Of a stretch of 64,000 nucleotides of DNA, positions 7,533 through 16,468 are shown one piece after another. Numbering within the stretch: position 1 is the stretch's first letter; each line of letters starts with the position of its first letter. Source of the stretch: Caldisericum exile_A (GTDB taxonomy: Bacteria; Caldisericota; Caldisericia; Caldisericales; Caldisericaceae); the NCBI RefSeq assembly GCF_047785965.1, contig NZ_JBLOBF010000003.1, forward strand, positions 62,001 through 126,000, in the 5' to 3' direction. The position numbers and the translations under genes are program-made. The notes under the pieces were generated by a model. It ran no database searches, had not been told where the DNA came from, and was given only the letters and a program-made list of their open reading frames with translations.

Positions 7533-8804
7533 TTATCCTCCTTTTAAAATTTCTCCATTTGAAATAACCGTTTCTACATAATTTTGTGCAACTCTGTAAG
7601 GAATTTCTTCGTAATGCCCAATATCAAGAATATTTATGTTTGCACGTTTTCCGACTTCCAAGGTACCAACTTCTTTTTCCATGTCAATTGCTTTTGCTGC
7701 ATTTTTAGTTGAGGCAATTATTGCATCTTCAACGGTCATCTTGAGTTTCATAATTGCAAGCGTAATTATGAAGGGCATTGAAGGGCAAAATGATGTGCCT
7801 GGGTTAAAATCTGTGCCCAATGCAACTGTAAGCCCAATATCTTTCATCAATTCGTAATTTGGGTAGGTATCTTTACCAAGGAAAAACATCGTGCAGGGAA
7901 GTAGAACTGCTGTAACATTTGCTTCCTTCATTTTTTTAAGCCCCCCTTCGTTTGAATGTACAAGATGATCTGCTGAAATTGCCTGTACCGCTGCTGCAAC
8001 TTCTGCACCACCTGAGTCAGAATACTCATCTGCGTGGATTTTTGGTTTTAAACCCATTTTCTTTCCTTGTGAAAGAATCTTCTTTGCTTGTTCTCTTGTG
8101 AATTGTCCCTTTTCGCACCAAACATCATTAAAATCGGCAAGATCATTTTTTGCAATGATTGGTATTATATCTTCAACGACAAGCTCAACGTACTTTTCGT
8201 CTCTCATATGATATTCAGGAGGTATTACATGCGCCGCAAGTAGCGTTGATTTAATATTTATTGGAGTGTTTTCTTTGAGATATTTTGCAATTTTAAGCAT
8301 CTTTATCTCTTCCTCGAGATTTAGCCCATAACCGCTTTTTATTTCAACAGTTGTTGTGCCCCAATCAACAAGGTATGAAAGATGTTTTTTGGTTTCTTCA
8401 AGAAGTTCTTCGAATGTCGCCTTTCTTGTATGGCGCACAGTTGAAATTATGCCTGTGTTTTCCTCTTTTAAAATCTTTGATTCTTGTACTCCCTGGTGTC
8501 TTAAAATGAATTCTTTTTCCCTCGTGTGAGCAAATATAAGGTGTGTGTGCGGGTCAACAAATCCTGGCATAACGACCTTGTTTGAAGCATCTATTTGGTA
8601 AGTGTGTTTCCCGATTCTAATACTTTTTATTACCTCATCCGATTTACCTACGGCAATGATCTTTTTGTCTTTTACTGCAACTGCGCCGTCGTGAATGAGC
8701 CCAAGTTTTTTGTCCTTCTCAGTTCCTTCTACTGTTGTGTCTTCAACAAGAGTTAACAACTCTTTTGCATTAAAAATAATAAGGTCTGCTAATTGAGTTT
8801 CCAA
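7533..8804 (-). CDS. hutI: Imidazolonepropionase
   Basis: A 423-residue amidohydrolase that opens 4-imidazolone-5-propanoate to N-formiminoglutamate in histidine degradation. Metal and substrate motifs are visible: DPHTHLIFAHTREKEF (metal HxH), HADEYSDSGG, SADHLVHSNEGG and GTDFNPGTS. The flanking beta-sandwich is formed from the N- and C-terminal segments (VVMPGFVDPHTH; VGTLEVGKRANINILD). It lies ten bases after ftcD and one base before gcvT. Upstream pathway enzymes HutH and HutU are not in the window. Confidence 0.95.
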   Translation of the reverse strand: METQLADLIIFNAKELLTLVEDTTVEGTEKDKKLGLIHDGAVAVKDKKIIAVGKSDEVIKSIRIGKHTYQIDASNKVVMPGFVDPHTHLIFAHTREKEFILRHQGVQESKILKEENTGIISTVRHTRKATFEELLEETKKHLSYLVDWGTTTVEIKSGYGLNLEEEIKMLKIAKYLKENTPINIKSTLLAAHVIPPEYHMRDEKYVELVVEDIIPIIAKNDLADFNDVWCEKGQFTREQAKKILSQGKKMGLKPKIHADEYSDSGGAEVAAAVQAISADHLVHSNEGGLKKMKEANVTAVLLPCTMFFLGKDTYPNYELMKDIGLTVALGTDFNPGTSFCPSMPFIITLAIMKLKMTVEDAIIASTKNAAKAIDMEKEVGTLEVGKRANINILDIGHYEEIPYRVAQNYVETVISNGEILKGG

Positions 8805-8814
8805 CTTTCCCTCC

Positions 8815-9708
8815 TTATTCGTAGATTTTCATTTCAATAATACTTTCGGATGTGAGTTTTGGAAATCTTAAATAGAATGCAAGACTATCAAGGGCAGCCT
8901 TGAGTGGCATAAGTCCAACAAGTTCGCTTTCAACAACATTTACGCCATATCGCTCTGCTTCCATTTTTACAATCTCAAAAACCCTATAAAGGGGTGCCTT
9001 TTTATAATTCAAAACATTCATAGAAACCTGAGCCATTCCCTTTTCTTCTATATACATTCCTTTTGCCTGTATAAATCTTAAACCACCAGAACTTTCCCTT
9101 ATGGATTTTGCAATTTTTTCTGCAATATTTACATCTTTCGTATTAAGGTATATATTGTAAGCGATGAGAAATTCTCTTGCACCAACTGCAACAACACCTG
9201 CAGTCGGATGCACTTCATTTGGACCAAAATCAGGTGCCCAATTTGGATCCTTAATCTTTTCAAAAAAGCCTTCAAATTCACCTTGCCTTATATTGGGAAG
9301 TGTTTTTCGTTCTTCTTTTGTTGCAGATTCCGCGTACAGATACACTGGCACTTTAAGTTCTTCTCCGATACGCTTTGCAAGTGTTTTACTTAACTCAACT
9401 GTTTCTTCCATTGTTATGCCTTTAATCGGCACAAATGGAATTACATCAACTGCTCCCATTCTTGGATGTGTGCCCTTATGATGCCGTAAGTCGATGAGTT
9501 CGACTGCACTTTTTGCAACAGAGAATGCGCCTTCAAGTACATTTGACCTATCTCCCACAAATGTTATAACTGTGCGGTTATGATCTGAATCCGACGAAAC
9601 ATCTAAAACTTTTACACCTGTTTTTTTGAGATTTTCAATGATTTGATTTATAACATCTTGATTTCTTCCTTCGCTGACATTTGGAATGCATTCAATTATT
9701 TCGTTCAT
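8815..9708 (-). CDS. ftcD: Glutamate formimidoyltransferase
   Basis: A 297-residue enzyme that moves the formimino group of N-formiminoglutamate to tetrahydrofolate, freeing glutamate. The N-terminus IIECIPNVSEGRN and the segment HHKGTHPRMGAVDVIPFVP are strong family signatures, and GPNEVHPTAGVVAVGAREFLIAYN lies mid-protein. Only the transferase domain is present; the cyclodeaminase domain that follows in the fused animal enzyme is absent and no separate cyclodeaminase gene is in the window. It heads the ftcD-hutI-gcvT operon and has a well-formed promoter. Confidence 0.95.
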   Translation of the reverse strand: MNEIIECIPNVSEGRNQDVINQIIENLKKTGVKVLDVSSDSDHNRTVITFVGDRSNVLEGAFSVAKSAVELIDLRHHKGTHPRMGAVDVIPFVPIKGITMEETVELSKTLAKRIGEELKVPVYLYAESATKEERKTLPNIRQGEFEGFFEKIKDPNWAPDFGPNEVHPTAGVVAVGAREFLIAYNIYLNTKDVNIAEKIAKSIRESSGGLRFIQAKGMYIEEKGMAQVSMNVLNYKKAPLYRVFEIVKMEAERYGVNVVESELVGLMPLKAALDSLAFYLRFPKLTSESIIEMKIYE

Positions 9709-9725
9709 ATTTCACCTCATTTTAT

Positions 9726-9754
9726 ATTTTACCATTCTTAGGTTTAATAGTCAA
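9726..9754 (-). promoter_or_regulatory. Promoter of the ftcD-hutI-gcvT operon
   Basis: Minus strand: TTGACT (9754-9749), 17-base spacer, TAAAAT (9731-9726), followed by GAGGTG just before the ftcD ATG. Confidence 0.75.
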
Positions 9755-9824
9755 TTAAAATGAAGAAAAATCTTCCCTTACTTTTAACAATCAATGCAAA
9801 CAATTAGGCATTTAAATTAGCTTT

Positions 9825-9852
9825 TTGAAAATTAAGCAATAATGAGTATAAT
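9825..9852 (+). promoter_or_regulatory. Promoter of the 9877 gene and proC
   Basis: TTGAAA (9825-9830), 16-base spacer, TATAAT (9847-9852), then GGAGG at 9863-9867 before a TTG start. It diverges from the ftcD promoter. Confidence 0.75.
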
Positions 9853-9876
9853 ATTAATACATGGAGGCTTAAAGAG

Positions 9877-10575
9877 TTGGGTAAGAAGAGCATTGAAAAG
9901 GCAATCGAGGATGTGCTAAGGTCAAGAAAAATAAAGTATGACAAAATCAAGGAAGAAGGTCTTAATCAGTTTGTTGTCCATAACATTGGCGAGGAGATGA
10001 ATATTGTTCAAGTTGATGATTTTGTCTCAGTAAAGATATCTTTGCTTGAAGAGGATGATGTTAAAAAACTTGCAAATATTCTTTACAGGCTTGGCTGGAC
10101 TTATAAAAATTTCACCTACTCAAAAAAGAAGATTGAACGAATGACACTTTTTACGATAGATATTTATCCTTATGCCGACCAAACCTTTGCAAGTACAATT
10201 GATGACTTGAATACATATTTTAGAAGTATCAATCTTTCAAAATATCCTGTACAGAGCATTGAGCAATCCCCAAAGGAGTTTTTTCTAAACGAATATAAGA
10301 GTTTTCTACAAGTTCCAGAGAGTGAAAGAATTAATGCCCTTGAATCAATTCTTCAAATAAAGGAAAGATATTTTAGAAATGTTCGTTCACTTAAAACAAT
10401 CAAAGAAAGGCTTGTTGAACTTAAGGAGTTTGCAATTGAGAATTCTGACGATGTCGATCTTGAAGAATTTTTCCTCCTTGACTTTGCAGCACTTTTTAGA
10501 GTGCTTGAATTGGGGCTTTTAAAGATGAGTTTGAAGGATTTCTTCGATAATTTTAGAGGAGAAATAAGAAAATGA
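9877..10575 (+). CDS. Uncharacterised cytoplasmic protein
   Basis: A 232-residue protein I do not recognise. It has no signal peptide or membrane segment. The N-terminal 120 residues look alpha/beta (FVVHNIGEEMNIVQVDDFVSVKISLLEEDDVKKLANILYRLGW), while the C-terminal half is helical and charged (ERINALESILQIKERYFRNVRSLKTIKERLVELKEF). The start is TTG 9877, supported by GGAGG nine bases upstream and a good promoter. Its stop overlaps the proC ATG by four bases, so translation is coupled. That arrangement hints at a housekeeping or metabolic role, but no function can be assigned. Confidence 0.8.
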   Translation: MGKKSIEKAIEDVLRSRKIKYDKIKEEGLNQFVVHNIGEEMNIVQVDDFVSVKISLLEEDDVKKLANILYRLGWTYKNFTYSKKKIERMTLFTIDIYPYADQTFASTIDDLNTYFRSINLSKYPVQSIEQSPKEFFLNEYKSFLQVPESERINALESILQIKERYFRNVRSLKTIKERLVELKEFAIENSDDVDLEEFFLLDFAALFRVLELGLLKMSLKDFFDNFRGEIRK

Positions 10576-11393
10576 AGATAAGTTTTATTGGTACAGGTAC
10601 AATGGCAACTGCAATGATCAAGTCTATTATTGATGCAGGAATATTTGTACCACAAGATATTATGGGAAGTTTTCATAGAGAAAAGAAAGCCCAAGAAGTT
10701 AAAGAGGCTCTTCATATAAACACAACCACATCAAACACTGAGGCCGTTAAATTCGGAGATATAGTTGTGCTTTCCGTGAAGCCTCAGATTTTTGAGTCTG
10801 TTGCAAATGAAGTTAAAGATTACATTAGGGATACCCAGCTTATAATTTCGATAATGGCGGGTATTGATGTTGAAACTCTACAAAGAAATCTTCTTCACAA
10901 AAAAGTGGTTCGTTGTATGCCAAATACGCCTGCTCAGATAAGACAGGGTATGACTGTATGGACTGCTACAAAAGAGGTAGAGGATTCTGAAAAAGATGTT
11001 GTTAAACAGATTTTAACTTCAATGGGAAGCGAGATGTATGTGGAGAATGAAGTTTATGTGGATATGGCAACCGCACTTTCAGGTACAGGGCCAGCATATG
11101 TGTTTCTCTTTTTGGAATCTCTTGTAAATGCGGGAGTGCATCTTGGTTTCTCAAGGCGAGATGCAATGGAACTTGTATATAAAACAACTCTTGGGTCAGT
11201 GTTGTTTGCAATGCAGTCTGGAAAGCATACAGCAGAATTGAGGGATATGGTTACTTCTCCTGGAGGGACAACTGCTGATGCGCTTTATGAACTTGAAAAA
11301 GGGGGTTTTAGAACTGTTTTAGAAAAAGCGGTTTATTCGGCATACAAGAGGACTCTTTATCTAAAAGAGATTAACAAAAAGAAAGGGGGTTAA
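10572..11393 (+). CDS. proC: Pyrroline-5-carboxylate reductase
   Basis: A 273-residue NAD(P)H-dependent enzyme that makes proline from 1-pyrroline-5-carboxylate. N-terminal Rossmann motif ISFIGTGTMATAMI (GxGxMA form), RCMPNTPAQIRQGMTVW, ALSGTGPAYVFLFLESLVNAGVHLG and the C-terminal signature SPGGTTADALYELEKGGFRTVLEKAV are all present, and the length is typical. The ATG overlaps the TGA of the preceding gene, and the CYTH gene follows two bases later. Confidence 0.96.
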   Translation: MKISFIGTGTMATAMIKSIIDAGIFVPQDIMGSFHREKKAQEVKEALHINTTTSNTEAVKFGDIVVLSVKPQIFESVANEVKDYIRDTQLIISIMAGIDVETLQRNLLHKKVVRCMPNTPAQIRQGMTVWTATKEVEDSEKDVVKQILTSMGSEMYVENEVYVDMATALSGTGPAYVFLFLESLVNAGVHLGFSRRDAMELVYKTTLGSVLFAMQSGKHTAELRDMVTSPGGTTADALYELEKGGFRTVLEKAVYSAYKRTLYLKEINKKKGG

Positions 11394-11395
11394 AA

Positions 11396-12013
11396 ATGAT
11401 TGAGTACGAAGTTAAACTTACAGCCTCACGAAAGATTCTCGAGAAGATTGAGGCTGAGATGGACTTTTTAAGTTGGTCAGTTACACGTCTTCCCCCAAAG
11501 AAGCTCATAAGCCATTATTATGACACAGATGATCTCAAACTTCTTTTTAAGAATCTTGCTTTTCGTTTGCGTGAAGAGGGTTCAAAAAAGACGCTCACAT
11601 TAAAATCAAATGGGACATTTAATGCAGGAGTTTATGTAAGAGAAGAGAAAGAAATTGAGCTTGATCATGAGGATTTTTTGTCTAAAAGTTTTTTGAAAAG
11701 AAATTTTCCTGAAGTTTACGAAATTGTAAAAGATGACGAATTAAGGGAAGTACTTGAGATCGTGAATGAAAGGCATCCTATAGTTTTAAAGAAGAACAAT
11801 GCTGAACTTGAACTTGATCTCGACTATTTGAATTTTGTAAAAGGCAGAAGGAAAGCAGAGTATTATGAAGTAGAGATTGAGTTAAAGAAGGGTTGTAGTG
11901 AAGATTTAATTGAATGTGCATCACTTCTTCAAAAACAATTTGATCTCAAGCAGGCATCTGCTTCAAAATATGAGTTAGGTTTGCGCTGCTTTAATGCAAT
12001 CCCTGTGCCATAA
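11396..12013 (+). CDS. CYTH-domain protein (triphosphate tunnel metalloenzyme)
   Basis: A 205-residue protein with the CYTH signature ExExK at its N-terminus (EYEVK), then SHYYDTDDLKLL, AFRLREE and KKTLTLKS, and a C-terminal DYLNFVKGRRKAEYYEVEIEL. The eight-stranded tunnel binds a triphosphate and divalent metal. Family members include class IV adenylate cyclase, thiamine triphosphatase and inorganic triphosphatase, and which applies here is open. GGGGG just upstream gives a clear ribosome-binding site. Last gene of its operon. Confidence 0.88.
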   Translation: MIEYEVKLTASRKILEKIEAEMDFLSWSVTRLPPKKLISHYYDTDDLKLLFKNLAFRLREEGSKKTLTLKSNGTFNAGVYVREEKEIELDHEDFLSKSFLKRNFPEVYEIVKDDELREVLEIVNERHPIVLKKNNAELELDLDYLNFVKGRRKAEYYEVEIELKKGCSEDLIECASLLQKQFDLKQASASKYELGLRCFNAIPVP

Positions 12014-12042
12014 ATTATTTAGGAATATAAGCTTTACTATAG

Positions 12043-12066
12043 GGGGCTTAAGCATCGCCCCTCTTT
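12043..12066 (+). terminator. Probable terminator after the CYTH gene
   Basis: GGGGC (12043-12047) can pair with GCCCC (12057-12061), followed by TCTTTT. The stem is short with a nine-base loop, so this is a moderate candidate. Confidence 0.5.
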
Positions 12067-12159
12067 TGATTTCACCACTTTTAACCATTCTTTAATAGGA
12101 AGGTTACTTTTTCAAAACTAATCCCAAAGTCAAAAAACTTTTGGGTAGAACCTACTTAG

Positions 12160-12534
12160 TACCTCCTATTTAGAGGTGGACTTTCGATTCTCCCTCTAAC
12201 TACCCCTAAAAGGAGGAGATTTCTATTAATCGAAGGGGTAAAAGCCCTCCCTCAACCATTAGAAAGGGGGGTATCCCCCTTTCTAACTTACCCCCAAATC
12301 AAAGTTATTATTTGGGGGAGTATTGAGTGGGGTTGTTGCCCCCTCAAAATAATTGTCATTCCGAAGTGGCGTAGCCACGAGGAATACCTTATTTAGAGGT
12401 GGATTTGAAAGTCTCCCCCTCTAACTTCCCCCTAAAAAGGAGGGAATCTTCGTCACTTCGTTTTTCGGATTGACAATTCTTTGGTGTATTTTTGGGAGTA
12501 TTGAAGGAGCGGTGTTATGCCTCCTCAAATTGTT
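12160..12534. repeat. Intergenic hairpin-repeat mosaic, locus 2
   Basis: No gene is seen between 12014 and 12534. Modules shared with the other loci include a TTAGAAAGGGGG/CCCCCTTTCTAA palindrome near 12264-12290, a G-run/C-run hairpin near 12331-12347, an ATTCC/GGAAT hairpin with GTGGC/GCCAC inner stem at 12355-12387, a degenerate AATCC-type unit at 12441-12474 (reverse) and the linker CAATTCTTTGGTGTATTTTT after it. The locus lies between two convergent genes. The part from 12068 to 12160 shows nothing recognisable. Confidence 0.8.
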
Positions 12535-13518
12535 TTAGTAACCTACCTCTTTTACCTCGTTTTCAATTGGTAATCCTTTAAGGAAGCGTATTACATTTTT
12601 AACGGAATCTTCCCACATTTTTTGAGGCGTTACATCAGTAAATCCTGCTGCGTGTGGAGTCATTATGATATTTTTTAAGCCATGGAAAGGATACCTTGAA
12701 GGCATTGCAGTTTGCATAGGAGCTTGTGGATATACCCACCACGTATCAATTCCTGCGCCCCTCAAAATTCCATTTTTAAGTGCAACAAAAAGATCTTCTT
12801 CATTAACCACTGCACCTCGTCCAACGTTCACAAAAAATTTACCTGCCATTTTTTCAAACAACCTTCTATTTATCATTCCTTTTGTTTCTGGTGTAAGAGG
12901 TAATGCACAAACAACAAAGTGTGCCTTCTCAACTGCCTTTTCAATTTCTGCGTGTGTATAAATCTCATCTACATTAGGAATTTTACCATCAACCTTTTCC
13001 CTTTTTACGCCAATTACATACATGTGAAATACTTTTGCAAATCGTGCAATTTCTTTTCCAATGCTTCCAAGTCCGAGGATCGTCATTGTCTTTCCTTCGA
13101 GGCTTATTACTGGCTCTCTTGACATCCACCCGTGCCAATAACCAATTCTTAAATCTCTATCGCCTTCAACTACATTTTTAGCAAGCGCAAGGACAAGTGC
13201 CATAGCAAACTCTGCAACTGCTGTTGCGTTTGAATGCACGTTTGCAATCTTTATTCCGCGTCTTATAAGCTCAGGAATGTTGTAGGTGTCAACTCCTGCA
13301 AAAGGTACTTGAATGAATTTGAGATTTGGAGCATTGTTTAGGTCGTTTTCAGTTAATGATCCCGAAATTACTGCAACTGCATCTTTGAGTGCATCTTCCT
13401 TTTCGCTGTCATCTTTTAGAATAACAACCTCAACATTCTCAAAATCAAATTCCTTTTTATACTTATCAAACATCTCCAATAAATTTTTAGGATAGTTTCC
13501 CATCACAACAACTTTCAT
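12535..13518 (-). CDS. D-isomer-specific 2-hydroxyacid dehydrogenase
   Basis: A 327-residue NAD-dependent oxidoreductase of the phosphoglycerate/lactate dehydrogenase superfamily. Rossmann motif GLGSIGKEIARFAK, VCALPLTPETKGMI, FVNVGRGAVVNEEDL (active-site Arg region) and MTPHAAGFT (catalytic His) are in order. It probably reduces a 2-oxoacid to a D-2-hydroxyacid; the substrate is not readable. The start is set at ATG 13518 because GGAGG lies just upstream of it; an in-frame ATG at 13530 would place that GGAGG inside the coding region. Confidence 0.9.
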   Translation of the reverse strand: MKVVVMGNYPKNLLEMFDKYKKEFDFENVEVVILKDDSEKEDALKDAVAVISGSLTENDLNNAPNLKFIQVPFAGVDTYNIPELIRRGIKIANVHSNATAVAEFAMALVLALAKNVVEGDRDLRIGYWHGWMSREPVISLEGKTMTILGLGSIGKEIARFAKVFHMYVIGVKREKVDGKIPNVDEIYTHAEIEKAVEKAHFVVCALPLTPETKGMINRRLFEKMAGKFFVNVGRGAVVNEEDLFVALKNGILRGAGIDTWWVYPQAPMQTAMPSRYPFHGLKNIIMTPHAAGFTDVTPQKMWEDSVKNVIRFLKGLPIENEVKEVGY

Positions 13519-13585
13519 ATAAACCTCCATAAAAGAATTTGAACTTCTATCTAAATTATACTCTCAATAATCATATTTTGTTCTA

Positions 13586-13634
13586 TTGACAAAAAATTTT
13601 TTTGTTTTAATATTTTTCAAAATAATAGTATAAT
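13586..13634 (+). promoter_or_regulatory. Promoter region of the first pilin cluster
   Basis: Two candidates lie in this AT-rich stretch: TTGACA (13586-13591) with TAATAT 16 bases later (13608-13613), and a TATAAT at 13629-13634 without a clear -35 box. Either would drive the eight-gene pilin operon starting at 13665. Confidence 0.5.
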
Positions 13635-13664
13635 GTTTGAGAAGTTAAAATGGGAAGGAGTTTA

Positions 13665-14417
13665 ATGAAAAAGAAGAAGGGGTTTAGTCTAATTGAAGTG
13701 ATTATTGCAGTTACTATATTTGCTGTTGTAACTACTGCTCTCCTTTATGGTTATTATTCCTACTACTCTTTTGTAAAGGATTTAAGATACAAGTCAATTG
13801 GTTTAAATTTAGCACAACTTCAATTAGAAGATGTAAAGAGTCTTTCTATTTCTGTTATAGATTCCTTAATAAAGGGTGGTCAATTCCCCACTACTGTTAC
13901 ATATGATGCGCCTAATTATCCTCAAAAGCCATCTTCACCACCACCACCAAGTTCTCCATATTTTATAGACTATGGGACTACATATAACAACGTCTATGAC
14001 TCTATTCAATACGATCCTACGACTAATAAGTATTATCCAATGGATGGTTCATATAGAGTAGAACATATTCTTAATGTTTGCGGTATCGAATCAGAGACCG
14101 GAACCGCAACAAATCCTCCGCCAGTCCCAGATACAAGTGGTATTATGCTTCCACCAAACATTGAGATTGCACCTAGATTAAGGGTAGATACAATTACTAA
14201 TCAATCTTACTATGATTTTACCATTATCTTGCATAAGGAAGTATATCCTCACTATACAAAAAGGATTATCATTATTGACAAAACTCCTACGATTACTGAC
14301 CTAAGAAACAAAATCTATGAAATAAAAATTATTGTGTATTGGATGGTAGGGAATAATCAAAAAAGCGTAATGGTTACAGGAGAAAAAAGCTATGCAAGAA
14401 GTCAGACAACACCGTAG
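13665..14417 (+). CDS. Type IV prepilin-like protein (PilV/GspI-like), quartet 1
   Basis: A 250-residue class III prepilin. The short basic leader KKKK is followed by G|FSLIEVIIAVTIFAVVTTALL, giving the prepilin peptidase site and Glu5. The soluble part has a proline/serine-rich stretch (PSSPPPPSSP) and ends in a strand pair containing VYWMVG, also found as VYWMEG in the protein at 17019. The start is ATG 13665 with GGAAGGAG upstream; 13650 is an upstream in-frame ATG without support. It heads the first cluster, and by leader and position acts as a minor pilin in pilus priming or the tip. Confidence 0.85.
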   Translation: MKKKKGFSLIEVIIAVTIFAVVTTALLYGYYSYYSFVKDLRYKSIGLNLAQLQLEDVKSLSISVIDSLIKGGQFPTTVTYDAPNYPQKPSSPPPPSSPYFIDYGTTYNNVYDSIQYDPTTNKYYPMDGSYRVEHILNVCGIESETGTATNPPPVPDTSGIMLPPNIEIAPRLRVDTITNQSYYDFTIILHKEVYPHYTKRIIIIDKTPTITDLRNKIYEIKIIVYWMVGNNQKSVMVTGEKSYARSQTTP

Positions 14418-14970
14418 GGGTTTTACGATTATTGAGGTTGTAGTTTCTCTTGCTATACTTTTAATAATCTTTTCCCTTGCATTTTCTGGGATTTCAAGTT
14501 TTCTCAGGATAAGAACCTATTATGATCAGGAGATGACGCTTCAACAGAATTTTAGATATGCACTTACAAAAATAACTGGAGACTTAATGCAGGCAAGTAA
14601 ACCTAACGATGCTAATTTTGATATAATTCTTAAGCCAAATGACAGTTTAAACACAGGAAATGCTATGGGAGAAGAACTTATTTTTACATACTATGATGGA
14701 ACAAACACTTGGGATATTAGATACAGGATGGAACAAACCAATAATGGTAATGCTGTCTATAAGGTGAAGTATCCTCATGGAACAAATCCTACTTCAATTG
14801 GAGAGCCAGTAACAGAATATATGAAGCAACTTGTGAAGTTGTATTTTGTAAGACAGGGTGGGAAGGTTGTAGTAATAATGGTTGGGAAAATTAATTATTT
14901 TGGAAAAGAACAAAGTGTATCGTATACATCTTTGATTTTTTCAAGAAATTCGAATGAACAATCACCATAA
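14392..14970 (+). CDS. Type IV prepilin-like protein (PilW/GspJ-like), quartet 1
   Basis: A 192-residue prepilin with leader HRRG|FTIIEVVVSLAILLIIFSLAF and Glu5. After the transmembrane helix the amphipathic segment FRYALTKITGDLMQAS matches the PilW/GspJ pattern, and the same LMQAS occurs in the quartet-2 partner at 17852. It overlaps the previous gene by 26 bases, so translation is coupled. Probable minor pilin of the priming complex. Confidence 0.85.
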   Translation: MQEVRQHRRGFTIIEVVVSLAILLIIFSLAFSGISSFLRIRTYYDQEMTLQQNFRYALTKITGDLMQASKPNDANFDIILKPNDSLNTGNAMGEELIFTYYDGTNTWDIRYRMEQTNNGNAVYKVKYPHGTNPTSIGEPVTEYMKQLVKLYFVRQGGKVVVIMVGKINYFGKEQSVSYTSLIFSRNSNEQSP

Positions 14971-14983
14971 GGAGGTGAATATT

Positions 14984-16468
14984 ATGAATATTAGAAGAAA
15001 AGGAGTTGCTTTAATAACTGTAATATTAATAAGTGCTTTAGTTTTAACATCAATCATTGGGATAGTGTTGAAGGTAGTTCCAGAAAAAGCAATTTCTAAT
15101 GCACAATCTACTTCCCAAAGAGCCTTGACTGCAGCGGAAGCATGTGTATCTCAAATTGCTTTTGATTTAAGAAATGCAGATTTAGGAAATAATGTTATAA
15201 ACCCCCCAAATGTTTATCACTATCTTACGGTGGATAATGTCAAATCAATTGTAAGAAATGGTGCAGGATATATTTTAGAGTTAAACGAAGCATCACTTTC
15301 TTCAAGTCCTGATACATACTATAAAGCAAAGATTAAAAGATTGAGCAAAGGCGATGTTAATGGTTGGGATCCTGATACAGGGTTAGACGGCGATAAGACG
15401 ATTTTTATTGGTATTTATGCTCTCGGTATGGTAAAACAGAATGGTCAAATTGTATCGCAATCCGCTGTTTATACTGAGATGGCTGTAACATATCACAAGA
15501 AAACAATTCCTGCAACACAAGTTATGCCAAATTCTGCAGTTTTTAATTACGGAATTTTCTCTGGGTCGGACATTGCATTTAACGGCAATGCTCAAGAAGT
15601 TGCAGGTAATGTGTTTGCAAATGGCAATATTGATCTGGGACCTGCAAAAGGCAAGATAAGAATTGCTTACGATCCAACATACGGCGGAGGCACAGCATAT
15701 GCAGTGGGACAGATTACAGGAAAAGGTGTTGCGCAGGTTGGTGCAAAACCGGGTCAGAATCCTATTGAGTTTCCGATGCTAAATACTGATTACTACAAAG
15801 CTTTTGCACTTGCATTCAAAACTGGTCAAAAGCCTTACGACGGAAGCGTTTCGGGATTTCCCAATACAACAGATCCAATAGTAAAGTCTATAATTGTTTC
15901 TTATCTTGGTCCAACTTACAATTCAACAATCAACCAAATTGCAGCATTCTATAACGACTTATCCAATAAATCAGGTTTATTTGCAGGACTTGATGTTGCT
16001 AAATGGCAGCAACTAAAGAGTTATGCTAAAAATATAGTCTATTTTGTTGAAGGAGATGTACATATAAACGGCAATGTTAAGCTTCAAGGAACTATTGTAA
16101 TAAACGGCAACCTCATAATAAACGGAAACTCTACTATAGATAATGACGGAGCACTTGCAATGCTTGTAAACGGAAATGTGGAACTTGCAAACGGTAATGC
16201 TTTATTAAAAGGCATTTTCTATACCACAGGCAGTTTCACGGGAGGCGGAACTTTTGATCTGTATGGAGCTCTTGTCTCTAAAGGAGCAGTTAATCTTAAC
16301 GGAACTTATAATGTGTATTATAGACCCGTTGATATGTCAAATTTAAGCATTGTTGGGACGCCTGGAAGTTCCGGCAGTGTCCAAAACATCATTACTTCTG
16401 CAGAACAATCGGGAAATGCATGGAGGAAAATTTCAATAGATGATTTTATCAATGCTACACCGTTCTAA
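14984..16468 (+). CDS. Large PilX/GspK-like minor pilin with NGN-repeat domain, quartet 1
   Basis: A 494-residue protein with N-terminus MNIRRKG|VALITVILISALVL. It lacks Glu5, as is usual for PilX/GspK, which cap the pilus tip. The C-terminal half (about residues 200-480) is rich in N-G-N turns spaced by short hydrophobic strands (VHINGNVKLQ, TIVINGNLIINGN, MLVNGNVELANGN), which suggests a parallel beta-helix. The start is ATG 14984 with AGGAGGTG upstream. An exposed tip adhesin or binding domain is plausible but inferred. Confidence 0.8.
   Translation: MNIRRKGVALITVILISALVLTSIIGIVLKVVPEKAISNAQSTSQRALTAAEACVSQIAFDLRNADLGNNVINPPNVYHYLTVDNVKSIVRNGAGYILELNEASLSSSPDTYYKAKIKRLSKGDVNGWDPDTGLDGDKTIFIGIYALGMVKQNGQIVSQSAVYTEMAVTYHKKTIPATQVMPNSAVFNYGIFSGSDIAFNGNAQEVAGNVFANGNIDLGPAKGKIRIAYDPTYGGGTAYAVGQITGKGVAQVGAKPGQNPIEFPMLNTDYYKAFALAFKTGQKPYDGSVSGFPNTTDPIVKSIIVSYLGPTYNSTINQIAAFYNDLSNKSGLFAGLDVAKWQQLKSYAKNIVYFVEGDVHINGNVKLQGTIVINGNLIINGNSTIDNDGALAMLVNGNVELANGNALLKGIFYTTGSFTGGGTFDLYGALVSKGAVNLNGTYNVYYRPVDMSNLSIVGTPGSSGSVQNIITSAEQSGNAWRKISIDDFINATPF

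Noticed and set aside
9709..9876. Glycine or folate riboswitch before the ftcD-hutI-gcvT operon
   Set aside because: The leader between promoter and start is very short, with no room for an aptamer.
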